NCBI GenBank assembly: GCA_019115345.1
Contig: DXDV01000282.1
Coordinates: 1 to 5,159 of the forward strand
Reading direction: 5' to 3'
DNA: 5,159 nt
Source: Candidatus Intestinimonas stercorigallinarum
Lineage (GTDB): Bacteria; Bacillota; Clostridia; Oscillospirales; Oscillospiraceae
Positions 1-5,140 of the stretch are shown here, piece after piece. Under the pieces are notes generated by a model that was not told the origin of the DNA, searched no databases, and worked only from the letters and a program-made list of their open reading frames with translations. The stretch's first letter is position 1, and each line of letters begins with the position of its first letter. Both the position numbers and the translations under genes were made by a program.

Positions 1-377
1 AAAAGGGACTGGAGCTGGGCTACACCCATGTGGGCATCACCACCGCCGACGATTTTCCGGACTATGAGAAAGACCTCCTGGGGCGCGAGGACTATGAGAT
101 ATGGACGGAAAAGGACCGCGCAAAGTATCCCGGCCGCACCGATCTCCGGGCGGCCTGCCGTCCCCGCAGCTTTTACCCGGAGGGGAAGTCCATTATCTGC
201 GCCACATGGGGATACAGCCAATATGTTTACCCGGAGGAGTTGACGCCCTATGTGGCCCGGGCCACGGCGGCGATGCGCCCGTCCACCGGCCTGAGCCTGT
301 CTCACGCCCGGACGGCGCTCTTGGACGTTCTTTTCTGTCGGGGGCGTCCCCCTTGGGGGACCATAGGGGGTATTTAA
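1..377 (+). pseudogene. QueG-like (epoxyqueuosine reductase family) iron-sulfur protein, 5' end outside window, 3' part lost
   Basis: The reading frame is open from position 3, so the true start lies to the left; the GTG at 30 is internal (VGITTADDF). About 87 residues (3-263) read like the N-terminal DUF1730-type region of QueG-related reductases: LELGYTHVGITTADDF, then a PEGKSIICATWGYSQ segment and YPEELTPYVARA. Family members act in the cytoplasm; QueG itself reduces epoxyqueuosine to queuosine in tRNA using cobalamin and two 4Fe-4S clusters. Those cysteine motifs lie further along and are absent here. After ARA the protein becomes a low-complexity tail rich in R, S, T and P and stops at 375-377, about 200 residues short of the usual length. 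Neither other frame picks up the missing part convincingly, so I infer a deletion or rearrangement near 264 rather than a simple frameshift. The family call is from remembered similarity; a distant reductive-dehalogenase-like relative is the alternative. Confidence 0.5.
346..361. repeat. Short GC-rich hairpin inside the broken gene tail
   Basis: GTCCCC (346-351) and GGGGAC (356-361) pair around a CTTG loop. It is followed by GGGGG and then TATTTAA rather than a T-run, so it is a weak terminator candidate at best. It sits in the part of the frame that no longer resembles the QueG family, which fits this stretch being noncoding sequence read through by chance. Confidence 0.4.
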
Positions 378-402
378 CTGGTAAGTAACTGTACCTTTAA
401 TA

Positions 403-468
403 CATTTCACCGTTTGGGGAAATGGTGTGCACGGTTTGGGGAGATCCATTTCCCCCTTTGGTGAAATG
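403..468. repeat. Compound imperfect inverted repeat, 23-nt arms
   Basis: The left arm (403-425) and right arm (446-468) are reverse complements at 19 of 23 positions. CATTTCACC pairs with GGTGAAATG, and GGGGAAATGG pairs with CCATTTCCCC, with a four-base unpaired centre (412-415 against 456-459). Each arm is also a hairpin by itself: CATTTC/GAAATG at 403-408 and 419-424, and CCATTTC/GAAATGG at 446-452 and 463-469. The 20-nt spacer carries a second copy of TTTGGGGA (435-442; first copy 413-420), a 22-nt step, and a GTGCAC palindrome (427-432). No T-run follows, so it does not look like a terminator. It could be an operator, a mobile-repeat (REP-like) unit or an RNA structure. Confidence 0.6.
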
Positions 469-566
469 GGAGGCGCACCCTCCCCATACGCCTCCAAAGC
501 CTTGCCGCCCAGGGCATATGCGGCGCCAGGGCCGCGCCGGCGCGCCCGGCGGCGGCACTGAGCACC

Positions 567-580
567 CTGAGCATGCTCAG
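567..580. repeat. Perfect 14-bp palindrome CTGAGCATGCTCAG
   Basis: The sequence is fully self-complementary and has no loop, so it suits a dimeric DNA-binding protein better than an RNA hairpin. A half-site-like ACTGAGCA lies just upstream at 558-565. No promoter was recognised next to it, so its function is unknown. Confidence 0.35.
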
Positions 581-614
581 CCCGCGGCGGCGGGCGCACC
601 GCCTGGCTGTGACC

Positions 615-629
615 GGCGTCCATGACGCC
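615..629. repeat. Small hairpin GGCGTC-CAT-GACGCC
   Basis: This is a perfect 6-bp stem with a 3-nt loop in the gene-free stretch. No T-run follows. It may be chance in GC-rich DNA. Confidence 0.3.
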
Positions 630-761
630 CAGGTGGAAAAGCGCGCTGTTCATTCCCCAATTCCCCCTTCTTGCTGTCCGGCCCGTCCCGCTCGTCCCAT
701 GTCCCGCCCGGCCGGGCCTATGGAACGTCCCTTCACCCATACCAGCGACAGGGGGTTCCGG

Positions 762-798
762 TGCACGTTTTCGTGCATCTCACGCAAAATTTTTTTTT
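762..798 (+). other. Hairpin followed at a distance by a run of nine T
   Basis: TGCACG (762-767) and CGTGCA (772-777) pair around TTTT, and nine T occupy 790-798. The 12-nt gap between stem and T-run is too long for a standard Rho-independent terminator. It could be a weak or degraded plus-strand terminator for whatever once lay to the left. Confidence 0.25.
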
Positions 799-827
799 GG
801 AAGAAGGGCGCCGGGCCCTTGCTCCGA

Positions 828-876
828 TGTAAAACGGGTCCGCCGCAGAATTTTCAATTCTGCGGCGGACCCGTTT
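828..876 (-). terminator. Strong Rho-independent terminator of the acyltransferase-kinase operon
   Basis: A perfect 21-bp stem (832-852 with 856-876) closes on a 3-nt loop, starting 7 nt beyond the kinase stop codon. Read on the minus strand, the stem ends in CCCGTTTT followed by ACATC, giving a short T-run partly inside the stem base. On the plus strand it is followed by GTAT after CCCGTTT, so it may work weakly in both directions. The AATT pairs next to the loop and the GC-rich core make it very stable. Its place just after the last gene supports operon-end termination. Confidence 0.85.
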
Positions 877-883
877 GTATGGC

Positions 884-1813
884 TCAGAGCTCATCCAGGG
901 TGGGCATGGCGGGAATGGCTCCGCTGCGGGAGCAGGTCTTGGCGGCCGCCCGGTTGGCGAAGGCGACGATCTCCTCCAGCTCTCCGGCGGTCAGCCCCTC
1001 CAGGGGCCCGGCCGGGCGGCGGCACAACCGGCTGAGCACCGCCCCCAGGAAGGTGTCGCCAGCGCCGTTGGTGTCGGCCACGGTGGTCGTTACCCCCTCC
1101 ACCCGGCCGAAGGACGCCCCCAGGCGGTAGCAGGCGCCCCGGCCGCCCAGGGTGAGCAGCACCAGGGGAATGCCCCTCTCCCAAAGGAGGGCGGTGCCCT
1201 CCCGGGGGTCGTTGGCGCCGGTGAGCAGGGGGAGCTCCTCGTCGGAGAGCTTGAGCACGTCCACCAGGGGCAGGGGCCGCCTCATCCAGGCCACGGCCTC
1301 CTCCCGGCTGGGCCAGAGCGCCTGGCGGTAGTTGGGGTCATAGCTGACCAGGACCCCCCGGCGGCGGGCCTCTTCCACGGCGTAGAGGGTGGTCTGGCGG
1401 GCCGCTCCGCCGGTGAGGCTCACGGAGCCGAAGTGGAGGAAGCGGGACCGGCCCACCAGGTCCAGGTCCACCTCGCCGCAGGTCAGGTCGGCGTCCGCCC
1501 CCCGGACAAAGCGGAAATCCCGCTCCCCGGAGGCGTCCACCGAGACGATGGCCATGGTGGTGGCCGCCTCGCCCGTCCGCAGGCCGGATAGGTCTACCCC
1601 GTTCTCCCTCAGCACATGGGTGAGATAGGCGCCCAACCCGTCGGCCCCCACCTTTCCGATGAACGCCGCCCCGGCGCCCAGGCGGGCGGCGGCCACGGCC
1701 ACATTGGCCGGCGCGCCGCCGGGGTTGGCGGCCAGCACCGGCACCCCGGCCTCATTCACTCCGGTCTGGGTCAGGTCGATCAGGATCTCCCCTATGGCAG
1801 TGATATCCGGCAT
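884..1813 (-). CDS. PfkB-family carbohydrate kinase, fructokinase-like
   Basis: This 309-residue protein, a normal length for the family, transfers phosphate from ATP to a sugar, most likely fructose to fructose 6-phosphate, in the cytoplasm. PfkB signature 1 is GGAPANVAVAAARLG (32-46) and signature 2 is DTNGAGDTF (247-255), with the catalytic base Asp253 and the GAGD anion hole intact. YDPNYRQALW (158-167), KLSDEE (188-193), the LTLGGRG nucleotide loop (220-226) and C-terminal SGAIPAMP (297-304) all fit the fructokinase (ScrK/CscK) branch better than ribokinase or KDG kinase. The ATG at 1813 is preceded by AAGGAG with 9 nt spacing. It is the last gene of the operon, 29 nt after the SGNH gene and just before a strong terminator. 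No sucrose or PTS gene is nearby, so the exact substrate is inferred; another ketose or nucleoside is possible. Confidence 0.92.
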   Translation of the reverse strand: MPDITAIGEILIDLTQTGVNEAGVPVLAANPGGAPANVAVAAARLGAGAAFIGKVGADGLGAYLTHVLRENGVDLSGLRTGEAATTMAIVSVDASGERDFRFVRGADADLTCGEVDLDLVGRSRFLHFGSVSLTGGAARQTTLYAVEEARRRGVLVSYDPNYRQALWPSREEAVAWMRRPLPLVDVLKLSDEELPLLTGANDPREGTALLWERGIPLVLLTLGGRGACYRLGASFGRVEGVTTTVADTNGAGDTFLGAVLSRLCRRPAGPLEGLTAGELEEIVAFANRAAAKTCSRSGAIPAMPTLDEL

Positions 1814-1822
1814 CGTTCCATG

Positions 1823-1828
1823 CTCCTT
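1823..1828 (-). promoter_or_regulatory. Ribosome binding site of the sugar kinase
   Basis: AAGGAG lies 9 nt before the ATG at 1813. It falls inside the 29-nt gap after the SGNH gene, so the kinase has its own initiation site within a shared transcript. A second ATG at 1821-1819 is out of frame. Confidence 0.75.
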
Positions 1829-1842
1829 TTCATGCGGGGCCT

Positions 1843-2841
1843 TTATGTTTGGCTCCGGGTCTGGACGGCGCTCTCCCAGGCGGCGGCGTTCTCCGCCGTC
1901 TGCTCCCGGGGGACCAGGCCCTCTTCCCCGGTGAGGAAGTCCCCCAGCCAGGCGGAGAAGAGGGCCGCGCCCTCCTCATTGAGGTGGCCGGGGTCGTAGT
2001 AGTGGAGGGTGGGAACGATCCCCATGGCCTGGCTGTCCTCGGTCCAGTCCAGGAAGGGGATGCCCAGGGCGACGGCGTCGGCGGCGATCTGGCTCCGGGC
2101 GTCGGCGGGGAGCTGGCTGTAAGTGGGGTGGAGGACCAGGAGGAAGGGGATCTCCCTCTCCTCGCACAGGGCGGCGATCCGCCCCAGCCAGGACAGGTTC
2201 TCCTGGTAGACCTCCTCCGGCTGGGCCTCCCGGGTGAAGGGGCCGTCGGCGATCTGCGCAAAGACGCCGCTCACCGGGGTGAAGCCCTTGAGGGTGTCGG
2301 CGCCGCTGGGGAGGAGGGCGTCGGCGGCGGAGGAGAGGGTGAGCTCCTTCCACCGGCCGTGGTAGAAGTAGAGGGGGAAGAGGAGGCCGGTGCGCAGCTC
2401 CGGCTCGGACGCGGTGAAAACCGCCCCCAGCTGGTTGAAGCCGAAGGGCATGTACCCCACGTTGACCTGGGTGTAGCTCTGGTAGCGCTGGAAGGCCAGG
2501 GCGGAGCCCTCCAGCACCACCAGGGAGGGAGACTGGGTCTCCAGCGCCTCCCGCAGGTACCAGTAGGTCTGGGACAGGGTCTGCTCCGGCCCGGCCAGGA
2601 CGTACCCGGTGAGACCGGCGCGGGCGTAGACCTCCACCGGGTCCACGTCGCAGTAGGCGTAGGAGCTGCCCAGGTAGAGGTAGTCCAGGCTGTCCTCGGG
2701 CTCGGCCAGGTAGGGGCCCCACACGGCGCCGTAGTCCACCCGGACGGGGCGGAAGAGGAGGGAGAGCACGCCGACCATCAGGCCGGCCAGCAGGAGGAAG
2801 AGCAGGGCAAAGGCCGGCTCCCGCCATTTGGAAGTACGCAA
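1843..2841 (-). CDS. Membrane-anchored SGNH/DltD-AlgJ-like partner of the MBOAT acyltransferase
   Basis: This 332-residue protein has one N-terminal membrane segment (about 9-30) after a short positive start (MRTSKWRE), with the rest predicted outside the cell. SGNH-hydrolase features are visible: LGSSYAY (57-63), with a GxS nucleophile region at Ser59/Ser60, and YDPGHLN (282-288), giving the DxxH pair Asp283 and His286. LVVLEGSAL (107-115) forms another conserved strand. Such proteins pair with MBOAT enzymes (DltB-DltD, AlgI-AlgJ/AlgX, PatA-PatB) and finish O-acyl transfer to, or removal from, an exported polymer. The start is TTG: CGGAG sits 9 nt upstream, and the next in-frame Met is residue 22 inside the membrane segment, so TTG is preferred. 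It begins 15 nt after the MBOAT stop, which suggests coupled translation. The acyl group and acceptor polymer cannot be read from the sequence. Confidence 0.82.
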   Translation of the reverse strand: MRTSKWREPAFALLFLLLAGLMVGVLSLLFRPVRVDYGAVWGPYLAEPEDSLDYLYLGSSYAYCDVDPVEVYARAGLTGYVLAGPEQTLSQTYWYLREALETQSPSLVVLEGSALAFQRYQSYTQVNVGYMPFGFNQLGAVFTASEPELRTGLLFPLYFYHGRWKELTLSSAADALLPSGADTLKGFTPVSGVFAQIADGPFTREAQPEEVYQENLSWLGRIAALCEEREIPFLLVLHPTYSQLPADARSQIAADAVALGIPFLDWTEDSQAMGIVPTLHYYDPGHLNEEGAALFSAWLGDFLTGEEGLVPREQTAENAAAWESAVQTRSQT

Positions 2842-2850
2842 AAGGGACCA

Positions 2851-2855
2851 CTCCG
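2851..2855 (-). promoter_or_regulatory. Ribosome binding site deciding the TTG start of the SGNH gene
   Basis: CGGAG lies 9 nt before the TTG at 2841 and only 1 nt after the MBOAT stop codon (2857-2859). This placement supports the unusual TTG start and re-initiation by ribosomes finishing the MBOAT gene. Confidence 0.65.
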
Positions 2856-2856
2856 T

Positions 2857-4314
2857 TCAGAATTTGAAGTAGATAAAGTCCTGGGGGTCGTAGCCGGTGC
2901 CGTAGACGCCAAAGACCAGCACCGCCGCCAGCAGGGCCAGGGCCAGGACCCAGCGCGCCGGCCGGGGCAGGGCGAAGAACCTCTGCCGGGGGCTCCCCCG
3001 GAGGACGGAGAAGAGGTCCACCGCCAGCAGCAGCAGGACGGCCAGGAAGGCCGCGGCCAGCTCGGGGAGGTCCAGCCCCCAGGCGGAGAGGGGGCGGGTG
3101 AGCCAGGGTCCGGTGAGCATGGAGCGGAAGATGGCGAGGGAATGGGTGAAGGAGCCGCCCTTGAAAAAGACCCAGGCCACGGTGCTCAGCAGGAAGGTGA
3201 TGAGGACCTGGGGGACGGCGGTGAGGGGGGCGTGGTCGGCCAGGCCCAGACGGCGGCGGAGCCTGGTCCGGGCCTTCAGGGTGAGGCCGCCCACCACCTG
3301 GTAGAGGCCGTTGAGGAGCCCCCACACCAGGAAGGTGAGGGCGGCGCCGTGCCACAGTCCGCTGACGGCAAAGACGATGAGGATGTTGAGGTACTTCCGC
3401 CGCCGCCCTCTGCGGCTGCCTCCCAGGGGGATATAGAGGTAGTCCCGGAACCAGGAGGACAGGGAGATGTGCCAGCGCCGCCAGAACTCGCCGATGGAGC
3501 GGGCGAAGTAGGGGGTGCGGAAGTTTTCCATCAGGTGGAAGCCCATGGCCTGGGCGCAGCCCAGGGCCATATCGGAGTAGGCGGAGAAGTCGCAGTAGAT
3601 CTGGATGGAAAAGGCCAGGGCGGCGGCCATGACCTGGAGGCGGCCGAAGCTGTCCGGGGCGGCGTAGACGGTGGAGACCAGGATGCCCAGCCGGTCGGCG
3701 ATGACCAGTTTCTTGAAGGCCCCCCACAAAAAGCGCAGGGCGCCCTGGCGCAGGCCGTCCCAGGAGAAGGGGGCGGGCCGGCGGAACTGGGGGAGGAGCC
3801 CTCCCGCCCGGCCGATGGGGCCGGAGAGGAGGTAGGGGAAGAAGGAGAGGAAGAGGGCCAGGTCCAGGAAGGAGCCCTCCGCCGGACGGTCCCGGCGGTA
3901 GACGTCGATGAGGTAACCGGCGGCCATGAAGAGGTAGAAGGAGAGCCCCGCGGGGAGGAGCAGCTCCAGGGCGGGGGAGGTGAAGGCCAGACCGGCGGCC
4001 TGGAGGAGGCGCTCCAGCAGGCTCAGGGAGAAGGCCAGGTATTTGAAGAGGAAGAGGGTCCCGAAGAGGAGGAGGAGCAGCAGGACCAGCGCCGCCTTCC
4101 GGCGTCCGCCCTGGGCCCGGTCCAGCAGCCGTGCGCCTGCGTAGGTGAGGACGGTGGCGGCCAGGAGAAAGGCCAGATGCTCCGGCCCGGCGCACAGGAG
4201 GAACCACCAGCTGGCCAGCAGCAGCCAGGGCCGCCGCCCGGGGGCGGGCAGCAGGAACCAGACCAGGGCCACTAGGGGGAAGAAGAGGAAGAAGCCGGGG
4301 GAGAGGAAGCTCAT
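2857..4314 (-). CDS. MBOAT-family membrane O-acyltransferase (AlgI/DltB/PatA-like)
   Basis: This 485-residue polytopic protein has about ten or more hydrophobic segments, from SPGFFLFFPLVALVWFLLP at the N-terminus to a final one at about 454-472. It takes an acyl group from a cytoplasmic donor and passes it across the membrane to an exported polymer. Family landmarks, numbered from the ATG at 4314, are LPAGLSFYLFMAAGYLIDVY (120-139), QIYCDFSAYSDMALG (238-252), FWRRWHISLSSWFRDYLYIP (277-296, with conserved His282) and SGLWHG (318-323, with catalytic His322). The C-terminus FIYFKF is typical of AlgI-like members. An in-frame GTG at 4326 would add four residues, but AAGAAGG overlaps it; the ATG has that site 11 nt upstream, so I chose the ATG. 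It is the first gene of the operon, and the SGNH partner follows at once. Alginate genes are absent, so the acceptor is unknown: a teichoic acid, capsule or other glycan is possible. Confidence 0.93.
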   Translation of the reverse strand: MSFLSPGFFLFFPLVALVWFLLPAPGRRPWLLLASWWFLLCAGPEHLAFLLAATVLTYAGARLLDRAQGGRRKAALVLLLLLLFGTLFLFKYLAFSLSLLERLLQAAGLAFTSPALELLLPAGLSFYLFMAAGYLIDVYRRDRPAEGSFLDLALFLSFFPYLLSGPIGRAGGLLPQFRRPAPFSWDGLRQGALRFLWGAFKKLVIADRLGILVSTVYAAPDSFGRLQVMAAALAFSIQIYCDFSAYSDMALGCAQAMGFHLMENFRTPYFARSIGEFWRRWHISLSSWFRDYLYIPLGGSRRGRRRKYLNILIVFAVSGLWHGAALTFLVWGLLNGLYQVVGGLTLKARTRLRRRLGLADHAPLTAVPQVLITFLLSTVAWVFFKGGSFTHSLAIFRSMLTGPWLTRPLSAWGLDLPELAAAFLAVLLLLAVDLFSVLRGSPRQRFFALPRPARWVLALALLAAVLVFGVYGTGYDPQDFIYFKF

Positions 4315-4325
4315 GGGGGAGGGCA

Positions 4326-4332
4326 CCTTCTT
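4326..4332 (-). promoter_or_regulatory. Ribosome binding site of the MBOAT gene
   Basis: AAGAAGG lies 11 nt before the ATG at 4314, which is slightly long. It abuts and overlaps the alternative GTG at 4326, which would then have no usable site of its own; this decides the start. Confidence 0.55.
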
Positions 4333-4389
4333 TCGGCGGTGGGATAGGGCCGGACCGGGGGGGCCGGAGCGGCGAAAAAGGTTTCCTCT

Positions 4390-4418
4390 ATTTTACCCGA
4401 CAAACCGGCAAATAGCAA
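4390..4418 (-). promoter_or_regulatory. Sigma-A-type promoter for the acyltransferase-kinase operon
   Basis: On the minus strand, TTGCTA (-35, 4413-4418; four of six consensus bases) and TAAAAT (-10, 4390-4395; five of six) are separated by exactly 17 nt. Transcription would begin near 4383, giving a leader of about 70 nt before the MBOAT ATG. It lies in a small AT-rich island in otherwise GC-rich DNA and is the only good match between the divergent genes. No operator was recognised around it. Confidence 0.6.
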
Positions 4419-4474
4419 GGGCGGGCCGCACCGGCGGCGGCAAAGCGGCATACCCTGAGGTAGAAACGGAATTT

Positions 4475-4480
4475 GGGAGG
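4475..4480 (+). promoter_or_regulatory. Ribosome binding site of the truncated P-loop ATPase
   Basis: GGGAGG lies 7 nt before the ATG at 4488. A TTG at 4473 is in frame but overlaps this site, so the ATG is the start. No convincing plus-strand promoter was found upstream. Confidence 0.7.
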
Positions 4481-4487
4481 TAAGACC

Positions 4488-4787
4488 ATGTCAACGGAAC
4501 CGAAGGTCCGATACTACCTGGGGGCCAACGCCCCCGGGGGCTTTTATTCCCTCTATGACCAGCTTCTCGCCCCCGGGGAGGCGGAGGAGGTGCTCATCCT
4601 GAAGGGGGGAGCCGGCTGCGGCAAATCCACCCTCATGCGCCATGTGGCGGCCCAGGCGGAGGCCCGGGGCATCCCGGTGGAGTACATACCCTGTTCCGGG
4701 GACCCGGACTCCCTGGACGCCATCCTCCTGCCCGACCGCCGCGCCGCCATCGTGGACGGCACCGCACCCCATGGCACAGCACCATAA
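4488..4787 (+). pseudogene. N-terminal fragment of a PRK06851-type P-loop ATPase
   Basis: The frame encodes 99 residues. It opens with RYYLGANAPGGFYSLYDQ, then ILKGGAGCGKSTLM, a complete Walker A P-loop at 40-48 with Lys46 and Ser47. EYIPCSGDPDSLDAILLPD (65-83) and AAIVDGTAPH (86-95), a Walker-B-like strand, follow. These are hallmarks of clostridial ATP-binding proteins of unknown function related to PRK06851, usually about 350 residues or more. Resemblance stops after His95 (codon 4770-4772); four unrelated residues (GTAP) and a stop follow, where the family continues with a PKYPG-like stretch. No other frame restores it before the window ends. The gene therefore looks cut by an insertion or rearrangement near 4773, and the product could bind ATP only as an incomplete domain. 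It is divergent from the operon, with a good ribosome site and ATG, so the 5' end is native. Family recognition is from memory. Confidence 0.7.
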
Positions 4788-4924
4788 GGACACCCGGCGA
4801 AAAAAGTCAGTATTTGCAACGGTTTGCGGGGACGGCTTTTGGGCGGCACCAGCACCCGGCGCGGTCACTTGGGACACTTTTGTAGGACAAGCATTCAAAA
4901 ACAGGCGTAGCTGCTCAAAAAAGC

Positions 4925-4951
4925 GAGTTGCTGACAAAATGTAAGCAACTC
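4925..4951. repeat. Hairpin GAGTTGCT...AGCAACTC
   Basis: An 8-bp perfect stem (4925-4932 with 4944-4951) continues, after one mismatch, into an ACA/TGT stem with an AAA loop. No T-run follows. It is the first of a chain of inverted repeats that runs to the window end. Confidence 0.5.
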
Positions 4952-5003
4952 AAAACTACTTATTCCTTGGTTCCGTATACAAGCCCAAACCAAAAAACGT
5001 AAA

Positions 5004-5028
5004 CGCGCTGGAACCTTGATCCAGCGCG
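5004..5028. repeat. Hairpin CGCGCTGGA...TCCAGCGCG
   Basis: A perfect 9-bp stem encloses the 7-nt loop ACCTTGA. Its last base is shared with the next hairpin, so the two could be alternative or stacked structures. Confidence 0.55.
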
Positions 5029-5071
5029 CAGCTTGTAGAAAAAGCCCACTTTGGCTTTTTCTACAAGCTGC
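5028..5071. repeat. Long perfect hairpin, 19-bp stem (possible bidirectional terminator)
   Basis: Bases 5028-5046 pair without mismatch with 5053-5071 around the loop CACTTT. The stem contains A5 opposite T5 near the loop. On the plus strand it is followed by TGACTTTTTCG, and the upstream side has few A, so it may end plus-strand transcription but is not a textbook terminator. The symmetry and tandem arrangement also fit a REP-like repeat unit. Confidence 0.7.
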
Positions 5072-5072
5072 T

Positions 5073-5099
5073 GACTTTTTCGATTTCATCGAAAAAGTT
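5073..5099. repeat. Hairpin ACTTTTTCGAT-TTC-ATCGAAAAAGT
   Basis: A perfect 11-bp stem (5074-5084 with 5088-5098) carries a further G-T pair at its base (5073/5099) and a TTC loop. It begins one base after the preceding 19-bp hairpin, so both probably belong to one repeat unit. Confidence 0.65.
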
Positions 5100-5112
5100 C
5101 CTGACTACACGC

Positions 5113-5140
5113 GAAAGTGGGGGCTCACCGCCCCCCTTTC
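5113..5140. repeat. Hairpin GAAAG-GGGGGC / GCCCCC-CTTTC with one bulge
   Basis: GAAAG (5113-5117) and GGGGGC (5119-5124) pair with GCCCCC (5130-5135) and CTTTC (5136-5140) around TCACC, with T5118 bulged out. The following ACACTTTTCCCCC loosely repeats the pattern. Confidence 0.5.

Larger units (their letters stand above)
378..831. other. Gene-free stretch between the broken QueG-like gene and the operon terminator
   Basis: No frame here has both a credible ribosome site and a protein-like composition; the open frames are rich in P, R, G and A and overlap hairpins. The stretch holds a compound inverted repeat (403-468), a perfect palindrome CTGAGCATGCTCAG (567-580), a GGCGTC/GACGCC hairpin (615-629), a GCCCGGCCGGGC palindrome (706-717), a TGCACG/CGTGCA hairpin (762-777), a run of nine T (790-798), and an AAGGGC/GCCCTT hairpin (804-820). 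No tRNA or known riboswitch fold was recognised. It may be decayed DNA next to the broken gene. Confidence 0.6.

Noticed and set aside
3..623. Minus-strand frame open from 623 to the left edge, spanning the gene-free stretch
   Set aside because: It is antisense to the QueG-like fragment, rich in P, R and A, and crosses the compound inverted repeat; no family resemblance or ribosome site.
403..629. CRISPR array or riboswitch in the gene-free stretch
   Set aside because: There are only two or three short related units with no regular spacers, and no known riboswitch core was recognised.
804..820. AAGGGC/GCCCTT hairpin near a T-run as a terminator
   Set aside because: The T-run precedes the stem on the plus strand and becomes an A-run on the minus strand, so neither orientation works.
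573..1130. 185-codon plus-strand frame over the terminator and kinase 3' end
   Set aside because: It reads through a 21-bp terminator hairpin and lies antisense to the kinase; its composition is not protein-like.
1976..4207. 743-codon minus-strand open frame in another register
   Set aside because: Its P, R and G-rich composition and overlap with two well-supported genes mark it as a shadow.
1849..4275. 808-codon plus-strand open frame
   Set aside because: It is antisense to the MBOAT and SGNH genes, is dominated by G, E, Q and A, and has no domain or ribosome site; it is a by-product of GC-rich third positions.
4324..4326. GTG as the MBOAT start
   Set aside because: The ribosome site overlaps and abuts this codon, and MBOAT proteins typically begin like the MSFLSPGF sequence starting at the ATG at 4314.
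4895..5089. 64-codon minus-strand frame
   Set aside because: It spans four consecutive hairpins, lacks a ribosome site, and has no recognisable domain.
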